From NCBI GenBank assembly GCA_021234155.1, contig JAJEKV010000051.1, forward strand, positions 62,001 to 126,000: DNA of 64,000 nt. The letters are read 5' to 3'. This DNA is from Isoetes taiwanensis (taxonomy: Eukaryota; Streptophyta; Lycopodiopsida; Isoetales; Isoetaceae). This document shows, piece by piece, positions 20,240 to 31,307 of this stretch. Every line of letters begins with the position of its first letter. Position 1 is the stretch's first letter. The position numbers and the translations under genes were made by a program. The notes below the pieces were generated by a model. That model had not been told where the DNA came from, did not search any database, and saw nothing but the letters and a program-made list of their open reading frames with translations.

Positions 20240-21595
20240 CGGTTCTTTGGCGTCTCATTGAAAGAACTCGCACTCTCGCTTGGCATATCTATCCTTGATC
20301 CTTTGCGGCACCTCCTTCTCGTCTGCGCAATACTTGCGCGCCCTCGAATCTTGACCGTCCACTACCCGAAGCAGGGCGTCTTTTCCCTTCAGGTCTTCCT
20401 CGGACTTCCGGTGAACAAGCGGCCGGTCGATCTGCTAAAAGGTATGACATCGCGGGCATTGGATGCGCAAGCGGGATGTCGCACCATCAGGTTGAGAATC
20501 TCCGGCATGTGTCTTTGGATTAAATTCCACAATGGTTGAACAAGGCGGCATCTCCGTGCAAACCTTGACCGTCTAATGTCAGCGGCGGCTTGTGTGATAT
20601 TCCCAATGGATATCTTGAGCCGGTAGCTCCATTTTACGTGCCCCTCTCGTGAAATCCTGGTGCGATCATGCGGATCCATTATTGGGGAGTCGACCATATC
20701 TTCGTCTCCTTCTTCGTCATCTGTTTCCTCCCGTGTGGTGTCATCTTCTCCATCTTTGGTCTTTGGCGGACTTTTTACTGTATGAACCACAACTTCATTC
20801 CCCAACTGCGAGTGTTGTAGAGTCTTGAAGACGGTAGAAGTGAAGCTCCCGTATTGAGCAGTTTTTCCCTAACTCACGGAAATCTCCATTCCAAGCTCCA
20901 CGGATGTTAGGGTTCCGGCCTCCTTCATCCCTTCGGATCCTTCCACCCAAGGTTCGACAATTTAAAAAGCGCCTTCCTTTTTGGTGCCCTTCGCCTTGCT
21001 CATGGAAGAGTGAGAATAATTTGGCCCGATAATTTTTGGTGTGATAGAACTTACTCTTACGGCGGTCCTCGACATGTAGTGTTAAATGCTTGAATCTGGC
21101 CGAGGCGGAGAGCACAACACCGATTTTCTTGTACTTGTCTCGGGAGCTCTTCTTGTCCCTTTGGTGGAGAAGCGGATCTTTCTCCTTCCCACTTGTTGAT
21201 ACCTCGACATACCACCAAGAATCTGCTGGTGGTGTGTCAAGAAGCTCTGTCTCGGTCCCTCGATGATGAAGAACGGAGTTGACCCGGTGATCACTAGTGA
21301 GTCCGCGGTGAATCTTTGCAAGAAGAAAGGATGGATCAGTTAAGGTATTCCGACAAAAGATAAACCTCGAGCTCACACAGGGTGTTTGTCTTCTTCTTCT
21401 TGGTGCCGCTAGAACTAGCATCCCCTCCGGCCTACAAGCTTCTTGGGCCTGAGTCGCCATGTCTGTATGCCCCCTCATCCTCTTCACGATCGGACCCCTC
21501 TGTAAATTAAGTTTTTCTTCAGCGTTGTGAGTTTTAGGATTTTGCATGTAAAAAGATCGGGCGTGTTCTTTTAGTCTGAATTTAAGGACATGCAA
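20240..21595 (-). pseudogene. N-terminal exons of the minus-strand locus (unit 1), unrecognised
   Basis: The first exon starts at an ATG near 21461 and contains VSSRFIFCRNTLTDPSFLL; it is followed by KSKFYHTKNYRAK, an acidic stretch (TTREETDDEEGDEDMVDSP) and EILNLMVRHPACAS. The frame wanders between copies: unit 2 reads LLLDIRRLKVCTGDAVLFNH where unit 1 is broken. No domain recognised; the mix of a basic start, acidic linker and globular parts suggests a nuclear or transposon-encoded protein. Confidence 0.4.
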
Positions 21596-21611
21596 TCATT
21601 TATGAAAAAAA

Positions 21612-21651
21612 GCGGGCTAAAGGGTACAAACCACGGTCGCCTTTAGCCCGC
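21612..21651 (+). repeat. 12-bp inverted repeat GCGGGCTAAAGG
   Basis: GCGGGCTAAAGG at 21612-21623 pairs perfectly with CCTTTAGCCCGC at 21640-21651 across a 16-base loop. It resembles the CTTTAGTCCC/GGGACTAAAG foldback ends common in grass MITEs, but the internal region is too short for a MITE. Unit 2: 39394-39430, one base shorter in the left arm. Confidence 0.8.
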
Positions 21652-22369
21652 CCAAACACTATTCGAAATTTAATCACATCAAGGGACTTAGTGAGTGGGC
21701 GTAGTTTATCTTGATTGCGGCATTGGCGACCTTGAGTTCTGGGATGAGCATCGGTATGGCGACTTAGGAATGGCGCTGCGGCAGCGGTAAGCTGCTATGG
21801 CGCCTTGCATATGTGTGTTTTTCGACCGTAGCGTCCTATTGCAAGCGATTGATTTGATCGATGAGCGCGGAGCTAAGGTAGGAAGCGGAGAGGAGCCGAC
21901 ACGGGAACTCTACTTCTGGCGTGCCATGGAGCGGGGATACGCGAGAATCGTAGTGACACAAGTATTAGATCTTGAATACACTCTTGATGAGACCCGACGG
22001 AAGAAGCAAAGACTCTAGGTGAGGCTGCGGGATCCGTGATCTGATGGCCCAAGGAATTACTGCGTGAAGAGGTGAGTTTGAGATGCCTATGTTATTTCGC
22101 TTGTAGAACATGCCGATGCGTGTTTAAATAATGGAACTGCTGATAAGCTCGACGAATTCATCGTTTCCTTGTCCAACATTTTTCAGCTTCGAGAGATGAT
22201 TTACTCTCTGGGCTGAGAGATGCTCGGCGAGGAAACAATGGATCGGGGGTAAAGAACAGTTTCGTTTTAGGTGTATTTTTTCATGGACTGTTTTCTTGGA
22301 ATGTTGTACATAGATCAGGCTAGGTCTAAGGCCCAGGAGATGCGGTTCAAATGCATCCTCTTGTAGTTA

Positions 22370-23435
22370 GTCGGAGGGGCCTCCACCCAGTCGGAACCAC
22401 TCCGCTTCGCAATATTCGAGGAAGATGGTTCGAAGGAGAGTGGCTCAGACAGGCTAGAGGCACTTGGAACTAAAAACAGGAGAACAGAAAGTGCAATAGT
22501 TGTAGAGAATGCAAGCCTTGGCTTCATCTCTGTGGTTTCCCTGTGGTTAGTTGCAGAGGCCTCCACCCAGTCCGAGCCCCTCCCCTTCGCGATATTCGTC
22601 GAAGATGGTTCGAAGGAGAGTGGCTCTGACTGGGTAGAGGCCACTGCGACCACACACAGGAGAATTGGCTGGCTAGAGGATTCTCGACTAGCGAGTCGAG
22701 AATGCGACTGTTGGCTTCGTGTGTACATTCTCATTCGCCAAGTCGAGAATGCCTTACTCATCGAGAACTCGGATGGTACACATGGAGTCTTAGGTTGGGT
22801 AAGGCATTCGACTCATGGCCCAGAATGCATCTGACAAGCTCTGTGGTTTCCCTGTGGTTAGTTGTAGAGGCCTCCCCCAATGTCAGGCCCATCCCTTCCG
22901 GCAATATTCGGCGAAGATGGTTGAAGGAGGCGGTCTTTGATTGGGTAGAGGCCCGCTAGCATTTCCACCAAGGAGAATTGGGTTGCTAAGAGTTGGCCTG
23001 CTGGGCGGTCAAAACCACTTCCCTTCGCCAATGTCAGGAAGATAGAAGGAGAGTGGTTAAGGAAACATCTGAGCCGGCCACTCTAGAGTGCACTAGAACT
23101 GCGTTTTTCTCGACTCACGAGTCGAGAAAGTCGATTAGTCGCCGAGGCCTCCACCCGGTCGAGCGGTCCTCTTAGCAATATTCGATGAGCATGGTTGAAG
23201 GAGAGTGACTTCGGTGGGTGGAGGCACTGCTCATTTGCACAAAGGGCCATTGGCGGTATGACATTCTCGACTCACGAGTCGAGAAGGCTGCAGCAGCTTA
23301 AAAAGAATGTGAAGACATTGGGTAGGCGTGTGCAATCGAATCGAGTCGAGAATCCCTCAAGCGCCAGCGGTCCAGTGTACACTCCCTCTTCTGCGCCTCG
23401 AAGTCGAGAAGTTCTCGACTTCATGAGTCGAGAAG
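22370..23435 (+). ncRNA. Array of five foldbacks alternating with palindromes (unit 1)
   Basis: Five imperfect hairpins of about 90-125 bases lie near 22375-22465, 22541-22655, 22850-22965, 22990-23070 and 23145-23230. They share a loop region (CGCAATATTCG-x-GAAGATGGTT) and arms GGCCTCCACCCAGTC / GACTGGGTAGAGGCC. The second is the best: CCCAGTC 22566-22572 pairs with GACTGGG 22628-22634, with TGTGGT/ACCACA at the stem base. Short palindromes sit between them at 22680-22703, 23104-23130, 23263-23286 and 23411-23435. No open frame is conserved between the units. The shape would fit a primary transcript with microRNA-like stems or an array of small foldback elements; transcription is not shown. 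Confidence 0.6.
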
Positions 23436-24367
23436 AAACCTATACTTCTGGATTTGTTGGCAAGTCAAGTATTCTCAACTTCGCCACTCTGCATGTCTCT
23501 GCGGTGGAGGATATCTTTGTGAGTTAGAAATGAGATTACGTGAAGCAATTCCTATTCTTAGTTCTTCTTTGGGAGAAAAACATTCCTAGTTATGTTACGT
23601 TATGAAACATTCTTAGGCGGTTTAGCTATATCTTTTGTGAATCTCTTACATTAATGCTCGCAATATCTTACTTCCTAACACTGTCTCTGATGAGTGACAT
23701 CTCGGTTGCTTGCTACTACTCTAACCACTATTCTCACTTGTGCCTGTACAATGTATTCAATTCAACCACAAGCAAGAAAAAGATAACAAAAACAAGTAAA
23801 AACAATACAAAAGGAAAAGCGGATACTTGAGAGAGATTAGTGAGATTAATGAGAAAGCAGAGAAGCAGTGGAGACAAATGAGATTAATGAGAAAGCAGAG
23901 AACGATCTGGAGAAATGAGATTAAAAAAGGGTATGATATTACAAAAACATACCTGGAAGATTTGCTGGATGAGGAGGAGGCTTCCATGTTCGATTCCATG
24001 TGGGTATAGTCGTTCGCAAAGCGTGAATAAGGATTTGTCGGGCTGTAAATTGTATCAGGGATTAATAAGAGCCTCTAACAACAGAATATAAGTAAAAATG
24101 CGAAAGGACTTCTGAGAAAACTAAAAGCAAGCACTAAAAAGGGCCTCACTTTCTTCTCGGCGATGCGCCCGCTCGAACACTCAATCTGGCGAGAACCCGG
24201 TATTTGAAGGCGTCGATCCGTCGACCAAATTTCTGTCATAAGATGGCCTTGGAATGGCTCGGTTCGATCGATCGCCTGATCGGAAAAGCGGGCGCTTAAG
24301 GAAAATACAGAGCTCGAAGAGTGATCAGAGAAAACAGGGGAGGAAGAATGGTCGGGGGGGAGAGGAA

Positions 24368-24397
24368 GAGGGTGCAGTTAATTCTGGCTGCACCCTC
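24368..24397 (+). repeat. Perfect 10-bp hairpin GAGGGTGCAG
   Basis: GAGGGTGCAG and CTGCACCCTC flank a ten-base loop. Present also at 42172-42201. It is about 440 bases upstream of the DUF7869-like coding region on the same strand and could be a subterminal hairpin or protein-binding site of that element. Confidence 0.75.
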
Positions 24398-24537
24398 GAA
24401 CCTAAATAAAAGTGCAATAATAAACTTACATCGCGTGTGGGCCATGCCCTCCATGGCGTGGCGGTGCGGGTTCTCGACATGGCCGCGCTTTCGGCCTACG
24501 AGGAGGCATGCGTGGCCATCACAAGATATGAAAGGTT

Positions 24538-24792
24538 AGGTTATATGTTTATATATGTTACCTTATATATTTAATATGATTTCAATGGTTGAATAGTTTC
24601 AATGGTTATATATGGTTACAATGTTTACATATGGTTTAGAATGAGTATGGTTGTATGGTTTAATATGGTTATATGATTTTAGTTAATATGGTTGTATGAT
24701 TTAATATGGTTATATTTAATATGTTTGTATGGTTTTATATGGTTCATATGGTCATATTTGTGGTGTTTGGGGCTATATGGTTTTAATGTGAG
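24538..24792 (+). repeat. AT-rich ATGGTTATAT low-complexity tract (unit 1)
   Basis: Degenerate repeats of TGGTTATA and TTTAATATGG fill this stretch, which ends at a TTCATTCAG acceptor-like junction opening the DUF7869-like coding region. It may be an intron. Unit 2 copy: 42345-42602. Confidence 0.8.
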
Positions 24793-24809
24793 CTTTTTCA
24801 TTCAGGGTG

Positions 24810-26157
24810 CATGTGAGATGAGTAAAATGGAGCCAAGGAAGTCCAGCAGAGGCCATTGCCCTAGGCTCCAATGGAGGAAGAAGGGTTGCCTTTTGTTGCA
24901 CCCTTGCAACTGACGTATATTTGAGAGGGCATAATAGCTGCAGTTGATCCATTTGATAGTGTGAATGATGAGAATTGGGGGAGATGAACATCTTGGAGTT
25001 GGCATTGTGAAGCTTCTTATCGAAGTTGATACAATCATGTCCCAGGGAAGCTCTAGTGATTGCATTGTGTGCTCAGGGCTGTTGGAGTCCCAAGCTCAGT
25101 TGAGATGGCCAATTAGATATAATACACACAAGAATGGTGATACTCTAGAATGCCCTACTGAACTACACACCCCAAGGCCCACCCAAGGCCATGTGGAAGA
25201 TTTGGTGGTCGATGAGCATCCTTTGATCACAAGGAAGAGATGCTATGTCTTTCATAAAAGGTGACCAAGGGTGCCCAAGAGGCCTAGAAGTGACAAATAT
25301 TTAGAAAGGATGGAAAGTATGGCACCACTTGAGAGAAAACCTGGAGGCAATTAGGGGACAAGAGTGTTGCAACCTAGATTTGCAGTGCAGATACAATGTG
25401 GATGACCTCGTGCGGATAAGGTCCCAATACATTGGACAGCTTCAAAAGATAGGATTAATTTCATTTACTCCTTGTGTAGGAATTCCGGCTATGATGAAAA
25501 CGGGGCCCGGCTACTATATCAATTGAGGGGCATGAAGGTATGAGCATTGAGATGGATTCTTGGGGTGAGCAAGTCTTCATTTTACGAGATCTTTGGGAGC
25601 AGGTTAGAAAAGGGCACAGTTTGTTCCAACATGGTAATGCACTCACTTTGAAACCTAGAGCAAATACTCTCAAGGCCATTGCAGTCTTCGAGAGCTTTGT
25701 GAGATACATGTCTCAATCTATGCCCCACAAGTCGAAGGTGAACGAGCACGGTGTGCGAGTGGTGCAAAGAGTGTTGCCACAACACTATATCCAAAAGGAG
25801 TGCCTTAAGGAGGTCAACTCCATCCTGGAAACTACTGGAGGTAGGCCTCTTTCTCAATCACATTTCAGCAAGTTATGGAGCACTCACTTCTCAGACGTGA
25901 GTGTCCTACAACACATGCCATTCTCAAAGTGCAACACTTGCATTCAACTCAAGGATACACTTGCATCAACTGCAATAGAGAAAGAAAGAATGGCAATTAG
26001 GGAGCAATTTGCAGATCACCAAAGGGACCAAATATCATGTAGACAGTTGTATTGGCAGTGGAGAACATTTTCTGAGATGCAGCCAGACAAATTTTTGTGT
26101 ATAATTCATGATAAGATGGACCAACACAAGACTTTCTTGCCAAAGCTAGATCCTTTA
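24810..26157 (+). pseudogene. DUF7869-like transposon protein, truncated by the duplication junction
   Basis: Upstream frames are broken, but 25615-26157 is open and contains ESFVRYMSQSMPHKSKVNEH, SQSHFSKLWSTHFSDVSVL, a CNTCIQLKD zinc-like motif and the catalytic-looking CIIHDKMDQHKTFLPKL. This order (SxSxFxKxW, FxKCxTC, IIxDxMDQxKTxLP) fits a large uncharacterised protein family of non-seed plants and protists that I know as DUF7869 and take to be transposon-derived. After LPKLDP the gene is cut and joined to transposase-like sequence read in reverse, giving five foreign codons and a stop at 26176. Confidence 0.65.
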
Positions 26158-26331
26158 CTGTGGAATTATGTGGAATGAACTGCTTCATGACAGATTCAGC
26201 ATGAGACATGAATTCTTTCAATGTTGTTGTTTTGTAGACTAGCCTCATGATATCCTTGGTCTTCTCTTTGATGGAGCCATCCTTTCCCACATTCCTTTTT
26301 ATTGTCTCTTTAACCTGCAGCAGTCTCAGAT

Positions 26332-26886
26332 TCATAGTTTCAGATTTAGTTTAAATAAGTTGCATGTCATTACAAATATTGAATACAAGTGCAAAAACAA
26401 TGTACATACCTTCTCAAAGTTCTTCCAATCGATTGTCCGAATAGCGCTCTTCTCCCTTGGACATCTTTTGAATTTTCTTATTCCACATGAGCTGCAATCA
26501 AGTTGAAGACAATTTGCTTTGTGCCAAAGATCCTCATCTGCCTTAGAACATACCGTTGACCTCCATAATTCACTAACACTATTGAAAGTCTTCTCCTTTG
26601 CTTCACAAAGATCTCCAGCACCACAAATTGAACACTTGCACTTACAATTTGTTCCATGTGTGTTCATGTCTCCTCTAATTCTATTCAATGCCTGTCTCAC
26701 AAATTCCATCTTCATGTGATAAATGCACATGCATGTTTCACGATCTTTTAGTCTCCTAACAAACAAAGGTTTCAAGCACTCAAACCTTCTCAAACCTACT
26801 TTGATGTCAGGATTCTGTTTCTGAAACTTTTTGTAGAAGACAACCTGCACGTCATCTTTCTTTCTTTTTTGCTTCCTTTTGATCAT
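26332..26886 (-). CDS. Exon 1 of the DDE transposase-like gene (unit 2 copy)
   Basis: The open version of 8606-9085. It starts at ATG 26886 with a very basic MIKRKQKRKKDDVQVVFYKK (possible nuclear localisation signal), then GLRRFECLKPLFVRRLKDR and the Cys-rich zinc-binding block CKCKCSICGAGDLC and LDCSSCGIRKFKRC, reaching the donor at 26409. The next exon (from 26314 down) has only its first 50 codons before the junction at about 26160, so this copy has lost its catalytic part. The last residues past the donor are intron. Confidence 0.6.
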   Translation of the reverse strand: MIKRKQKRKKDDVQVVFYKKFQKQNPDIKVGLRRFECLKPLFVRRLKDRETCMCIYHMKMEFVRQALNRIRGDMNTHGTNCKCKCSICGAGDLCEAKEKTFNSVSELWRSTVCSKADEDLWHKANCLQLDCSSCGIRKFKRCPREKSAIRTIDWKNFEKVCTLFLHLYSIFVMTCNLFKLNLKL

Positions 26887-26914
26887 ACAGGAAGAATATT
26901 ACCTATGGCATATT

Positions 26915-27027
26915 GTGATTATAGGATAGTGCAAGACCCTTACTGTAATGGTAGGGTCTTGCCCATCCTATGATTACAGCACAGACTTGAAGAGGTCTGC
27001 CACTATCCTACGGTTGGAGGTAGGATT
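26915..27027 (+). repeat. Three adjacent hairpins (unit 2 copy)
   Basis: Same as 9115-9226, with no differences that affect pairing. Confidence 0.75.
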
Positions 27028-27129
27028 TTTTTTATTATTGATCAACTTTTGCTTCTTGAATGTTAGCCCTCAGATGGCACATTAAGTAATATTTGTTGTA
27101 TACCACTAGCAACATAAATGGAGTCAAGA

Positions 27130-28590
27130 GCAATCGGTGTACCCTGTAAGATTGGAAACTATGAAAGCTTCTCATTTACTTAGAGATCATACATGTGGCA
27201 TCAAATCTTGCCAGTATCTTGAGTGTAAAAATTCACATGGGTACATTGTGTAATATTTGGTTTTGTAGCGACAATGGAGGAATCTTGGTCATGGTATGAT
27301 ATCATATGATATTTCCTAAAATGGTGAACTCATTTTCTTATAGAAAAGCATGGGTACTTGTTATATACGCTGGAGCATGCAACATGACGCGTAATTTTTG
27401 CCCAGGATATACATGAGGATTGAGGTGCAAAAATTAATTGCATATTCTGCAAGTTAATAACGTATTTCCTTATTCTCAATTTAGGGCTAAAGGAGATATT
27501 TTTTTGGGGGCTGAATAATGGTTTGAGACAAGGTTATTATGCATCGATATGCCCTTAGGGTTTGCGCCTAAGAATGCTGTGCCGCCTGATGAAAACCGGG
27601 CAGAAATTGTACTAAACGGCTCTTCCAGGTATGCCTTTCTTAGGCAAAAATGCTCAGTAGCAGATGGCCAGTTCGTGGCTATAGCCATTTCGTGGCTAAC
27701 ACATGAACCGGGATATTTCCTTTGCCGTTTGCATGCTCTAAAAACAAGTTCATGAAGTCTTTTGAAGCTTCGATCTGTTTTGAAAGATCCAAATCGGTTA
27801 TTACGGCAACATGCCCCAAGCTTGGCCAATTTTTGCAAGCTCTTCCGCAGATGCTGATATTTTCTCAAGGAAGATCAGAGATGAAGTATTTCAAAAAATC
27901 CTCAATATCCCTGTACATACAGTTGGAAGGCGAGGTTAAATCCTTCAAGGCAAACTTCAGGTAACTGGGTCTGTTTCCTATATTTTTTCATAGCAGAAGG
28001 AAGCTTGTAAAACTGCAGATTGTTCTTGTTTATAATAAGAGTTTGATCTTTTATTTAAGACACCATTTTGCATGATTGTTATACACACCCTGAAAGAAAT
28101 ATTGTAAAAGTAAACTTCTTTGCAGGTGATGAAATATGCTGGTTGCATAAGACATTTTTGTCTCCTAAAATTTAAGAAACTTGTACTGAATTTATTCTTC
28201 TATATTCTACATTCCATTTTCCATTTGCTTACACTAACAAAGGGCAAGAGGCTACATTGGGTGAAAGGCGAAGAGCCGAGAATATCCAATGTACCTTTTG
28301 GCCCCTGCATCATTACCACGTCGTGCTAATGTTTGCTTGTTTGGCTGCAGGTACGGATATTCTCTTCTCAATGTGGTTCTCTTGTCCTAGTGCATACATG
28401 GATGATGGAAGCTGGCTGGCTATATGTCTTAGCTTACAAGATTATTCTAGAGTTCAGGTATTCGTGCAATTATCTGAATATCCTTGGCTCACATAAAGGC
28501 TTACTGGATAAAGGGAAGTTGCTTCATGCTAGACAATTATTGCTTTTCTTTGAACAAGAAACTCAATTTATGTTGATATCTTGATCTTTT
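27130..28590 (+). other. Segment A in unit 2, unrecognised
   Basis: Third appearance of the segment at 1-1312 and 9331-10630. Acceptor-like GCTGCAG at 28345-28351 is followed by an open plus-strand frame to 28584 (LLDKGKLLHARQLLLFFEQE). Some minus-strand frames are equally open, so the coding strand is unresolved. Confidence 0.35.
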
Positions 28591-28910
28591 CTCCGCATAA
28601 TTTTATGCTTGAGTAATGATTTTGAAACTTATACGGTTAACTTTTTGCCATGACTATATGTGATGTCCAGATAGTCAAAGAAACATGGAACTGTAATTTG
28701 CAGTGCTAAATATGTATGACCATGATACTTTAACTTAGATATTGATTAAAGATTAACATATACAAAATTAAAGTCATTAGACTTTGGACCATAGTTTGAT
28801 GCACTGTCTTTTAGTTTGCTCGACTAATTGTACAGAATGATAAGGCTATTGAGGGATTGACCGAGGTAGCTTGGACTGCTAGTAGGGTTGTTGCCTGTGC
28901 TAGTTGTTCC

Positions 28911-28937
28911 CATTTTTTTTTTTTTTTTTTTTTTTTA
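28911..28937 (+). repeat. Poly-T run (unit 2)
   Basis: Copy of the run at 11115-11141. Confidence 0.7.
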
Positions 28938-29593
28938 AATAAATAATGGTATTTATGACACCATAATAAATCAATGACTTACACCTTCCTTTGGAGAGGG
29001 CACTAGTGTTTGGGACACTTTTGCACCTATAGTAGATATGCCTTTTGGTTTTTTTATCTACTCCATAACCTTACTTAAATGAAATAAACTAGAGAATTTA
29101 TAAAGGGATATTTAACTCACCATTACCCCTTGAATCATAATTGGGGTTATGCAGATGGTATGTCATGCACCTTAGAGACAATATTGAGCCGTCAATATAA
29201 GACCCCTGTATTTTTAAGTATATACACTTTTCAGAATTTTCCTTTTGACTCACACTTTTAACTCTAGTATTATTATTTCTATCACAATCGCTCAGCTACG
29301 CTAAAACCCTAAAATTCCGAAATATGGAAAGCAGATCCGGACTTACAGATTTCTGACCCATTTCTCACTGGCACAAGGATGAATGCGACATGCTAGGGTT
29401 TTTGCATTGAATTGGTTCTCTCTCACGTTTCCAAAAATGGTAAGTATTTGTGTTATCTGACTTAAGCTATCGGATTTAGCCTGCATGTAAGAGGTCTCGA
29501 TATGCACAAAAAGATTCGGATTTGACTAAGATCTTATCCTCCCAGCCATAAAGCAGACACGCATGAAATTTTAGGGCTTCCCTTTTTGGTTCA

Positions 29594-29912
29594 AATGGTG
29601 AGCATGGACTCAGACCTAGAATCAGATTCATCTAACTCAGAAGAAATAGCTCTGAGAGAAGAACTCCTGCATGCTGAGTTCCTGGCTTGTCTATCAGACT
29701 CTGAATATCAGGAATTCATGACTGATCATAAGAATGGAAGTGGGCAGAAGCGGATACACAATGATACCAAGAGTGCTTCAAGCAGTATGAAATCTGTCCC
29801 CAATAATCCCAGGCATAATGTTAAGGCCGTCTACAAAGATGCAGATGCTGAACTGTCTATCCCTGAAACACAACAAGAGGAGGAATATAACTCTGAACAA
29901 GAGGATAATCAG
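29594..29912 (+). CDS. Acidic Ser/Glu-rich exon, unrecognised (unit 2)
   Basis: Starts ATGGTGAGCATGGACTCAG and encodes MVSMDSDLESDSSNSEEIAL followed by ELLHAEFLACLSDSEYQEFM, then a Lys/Ser-rich middle and an acidic end EEEYNSEQEDNQ. The exon closes at a donor (CAG then GTATCATT). The first half is acidic with a possible amphipathic helix, the rest looks disordered. A telo-box-like leader lies 290 bases upstream. No family recognised. This is the reference against which the unit 1 copy shows clustered CAG/CTG changes. Confidence 0.45.
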
Positions 29913-30109
29913 GTATCATTTCATTGTACAATAATATTAGTGCTTCTCCAGAATAAGGAATCATCAGCTGATTACCTATACAGAGCTCTCTAATTTAACA
30001 CATAAGCTAGAAATGCTAAACAGGTTCTGGTTTCAATTTCTTTTCCCATGCTTTTCTCTTATATTTGAGTCTTTTTTAAGCTCTGATAAACCCATCTATA
30101 GGAAACCAC

Positions 30110-30240
30110 TTTGATTCTGCATACAGGGCAAAAGGTTACAAAGGCTGAACGGTGATAAACCGAGAAGTCTCATTGTACCTTTTGGCCCTTCATGCATTAC
30201 CATTTTCATGCTAATGTCATGTTGTTTGGCTGCAGGTACC
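30110..30240 (+). repeat. Diverged internal duplicate B (unit 2)
   Basis: Unit 2 copy of 12325-12445, ending TTTGGCTGCAGGTACC; it pairs with 28225-28352. The remaining 30240-31300 has no recognisable gene. Confidence 0.65.
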
Positions 30241-31307
30241 GAGCTTCTCCCACCTTTGTCGTTTTTTGCTTCCTGTATGCTAGAAGATTAAAGTTTTTCT
30301 GGAGATGAGGAGACGTCTATACTTCCAAGGAATGATCTTAAAATGGTGACAAAGTTCTAGTTTATACTCTGAACTGCTGGTGATGGCTTCCAACTCTCCA
30401 CTCTAGGCGGATTATTTCATGAATATATAACTTTCTTTTGGCTATGGTATTTCATTATGGGTAAAAAGTCAGAGATTATTACTAAGGAACTACTGCTTTT
30501 GTTGTAGCTGAGTTTTATATGTTTAAATATCCCTTAAGATCATACTACTGTATCTCTTTCGCTCACAGTTTGAATCTGCTGTTATCCATAAACAGTTCCA
30601 TAATATATCATGTAGATCTACTGTTTTCTTTAATATATAAGGCTGGAAAATTTTGCATACATCAGTTCACCTTGTAAAGTGTTTTCCTTGGTGATAATTA
30701 AAAGGTTTATTCATGTCCACTTAAAGCATAAATAATAACATATGATGGATTTAACCTATACCATGTAATTTGGTATAAATATATCTGTTTTAAAACATCA
30801 CCCATACATAACATGCTTTATGATATGGCCATAGACTGTTTTTTCTTGTACAGCATATTTTAACATCTACTAAGGAACATAATATACTGTTTGATACTGA
30901 TATGGGTTAATGGGTCCCGATAATAGACACATGCATTCTTAAAGACTCATAGTTTTCTAAAAGACTCCTATACAACATGTGTTAACACGTTTTAAAGAAC
31001 CTTGTATTTTGGATGCCATAGACATGGTTTAATGTATTTAAGAATAGACAAATGCAGTCAAAGACTACTGGACATCAGTTACACTATTTGACTCTGGAGT
31101 ACTTTGATAATTTGATTATATTAAAAAATGTGACAAGCAGACAAAGCAGGAGAAAGGATCAAAAGATAATGTACCAGTTTTGAATGTTTGAGTTCATTTC
31201 TTTGGATTGATAATACAGCATAGGGATTGACCGAAGCTGATGCATGACCTAGAATACTAGGTCAGGCCAGGTTTTTTTTTTTTTGGAAGGAGAATTACGT
31301 ACCTTAG

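Larger units (their letters stand above)
8354..26157 (+). repeat. Tandem duplication, unit 1 (17.8 kb)
   Basis: The sequence from about 8354 to 26157 recurs from 26158 to about 43968, in the same orientation and directly adjacent. Offsets between matching landmarks stay near 17.76-17.82 kb along the whole length. The left edge lies inside the catalytic exon of the minus-strand transposase-like gene (CTGTGTAATTATGTGG), the right edge inside the plus-strand DUF7869-like gene (AGATCCTTTAC). The two units agree through unique sequence, low-complexity tracts and palindromes, so this is one segmental event rather than repeated transposon insertion. Confidence 0.92.

Noticed and set aside
24368-24407. 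Hairpin followed by CCTAA as a third Helitron end
   Set aside because: The second unit reads CCTCG at the CTRR position and the spacing and sequence do not match the two good ends.
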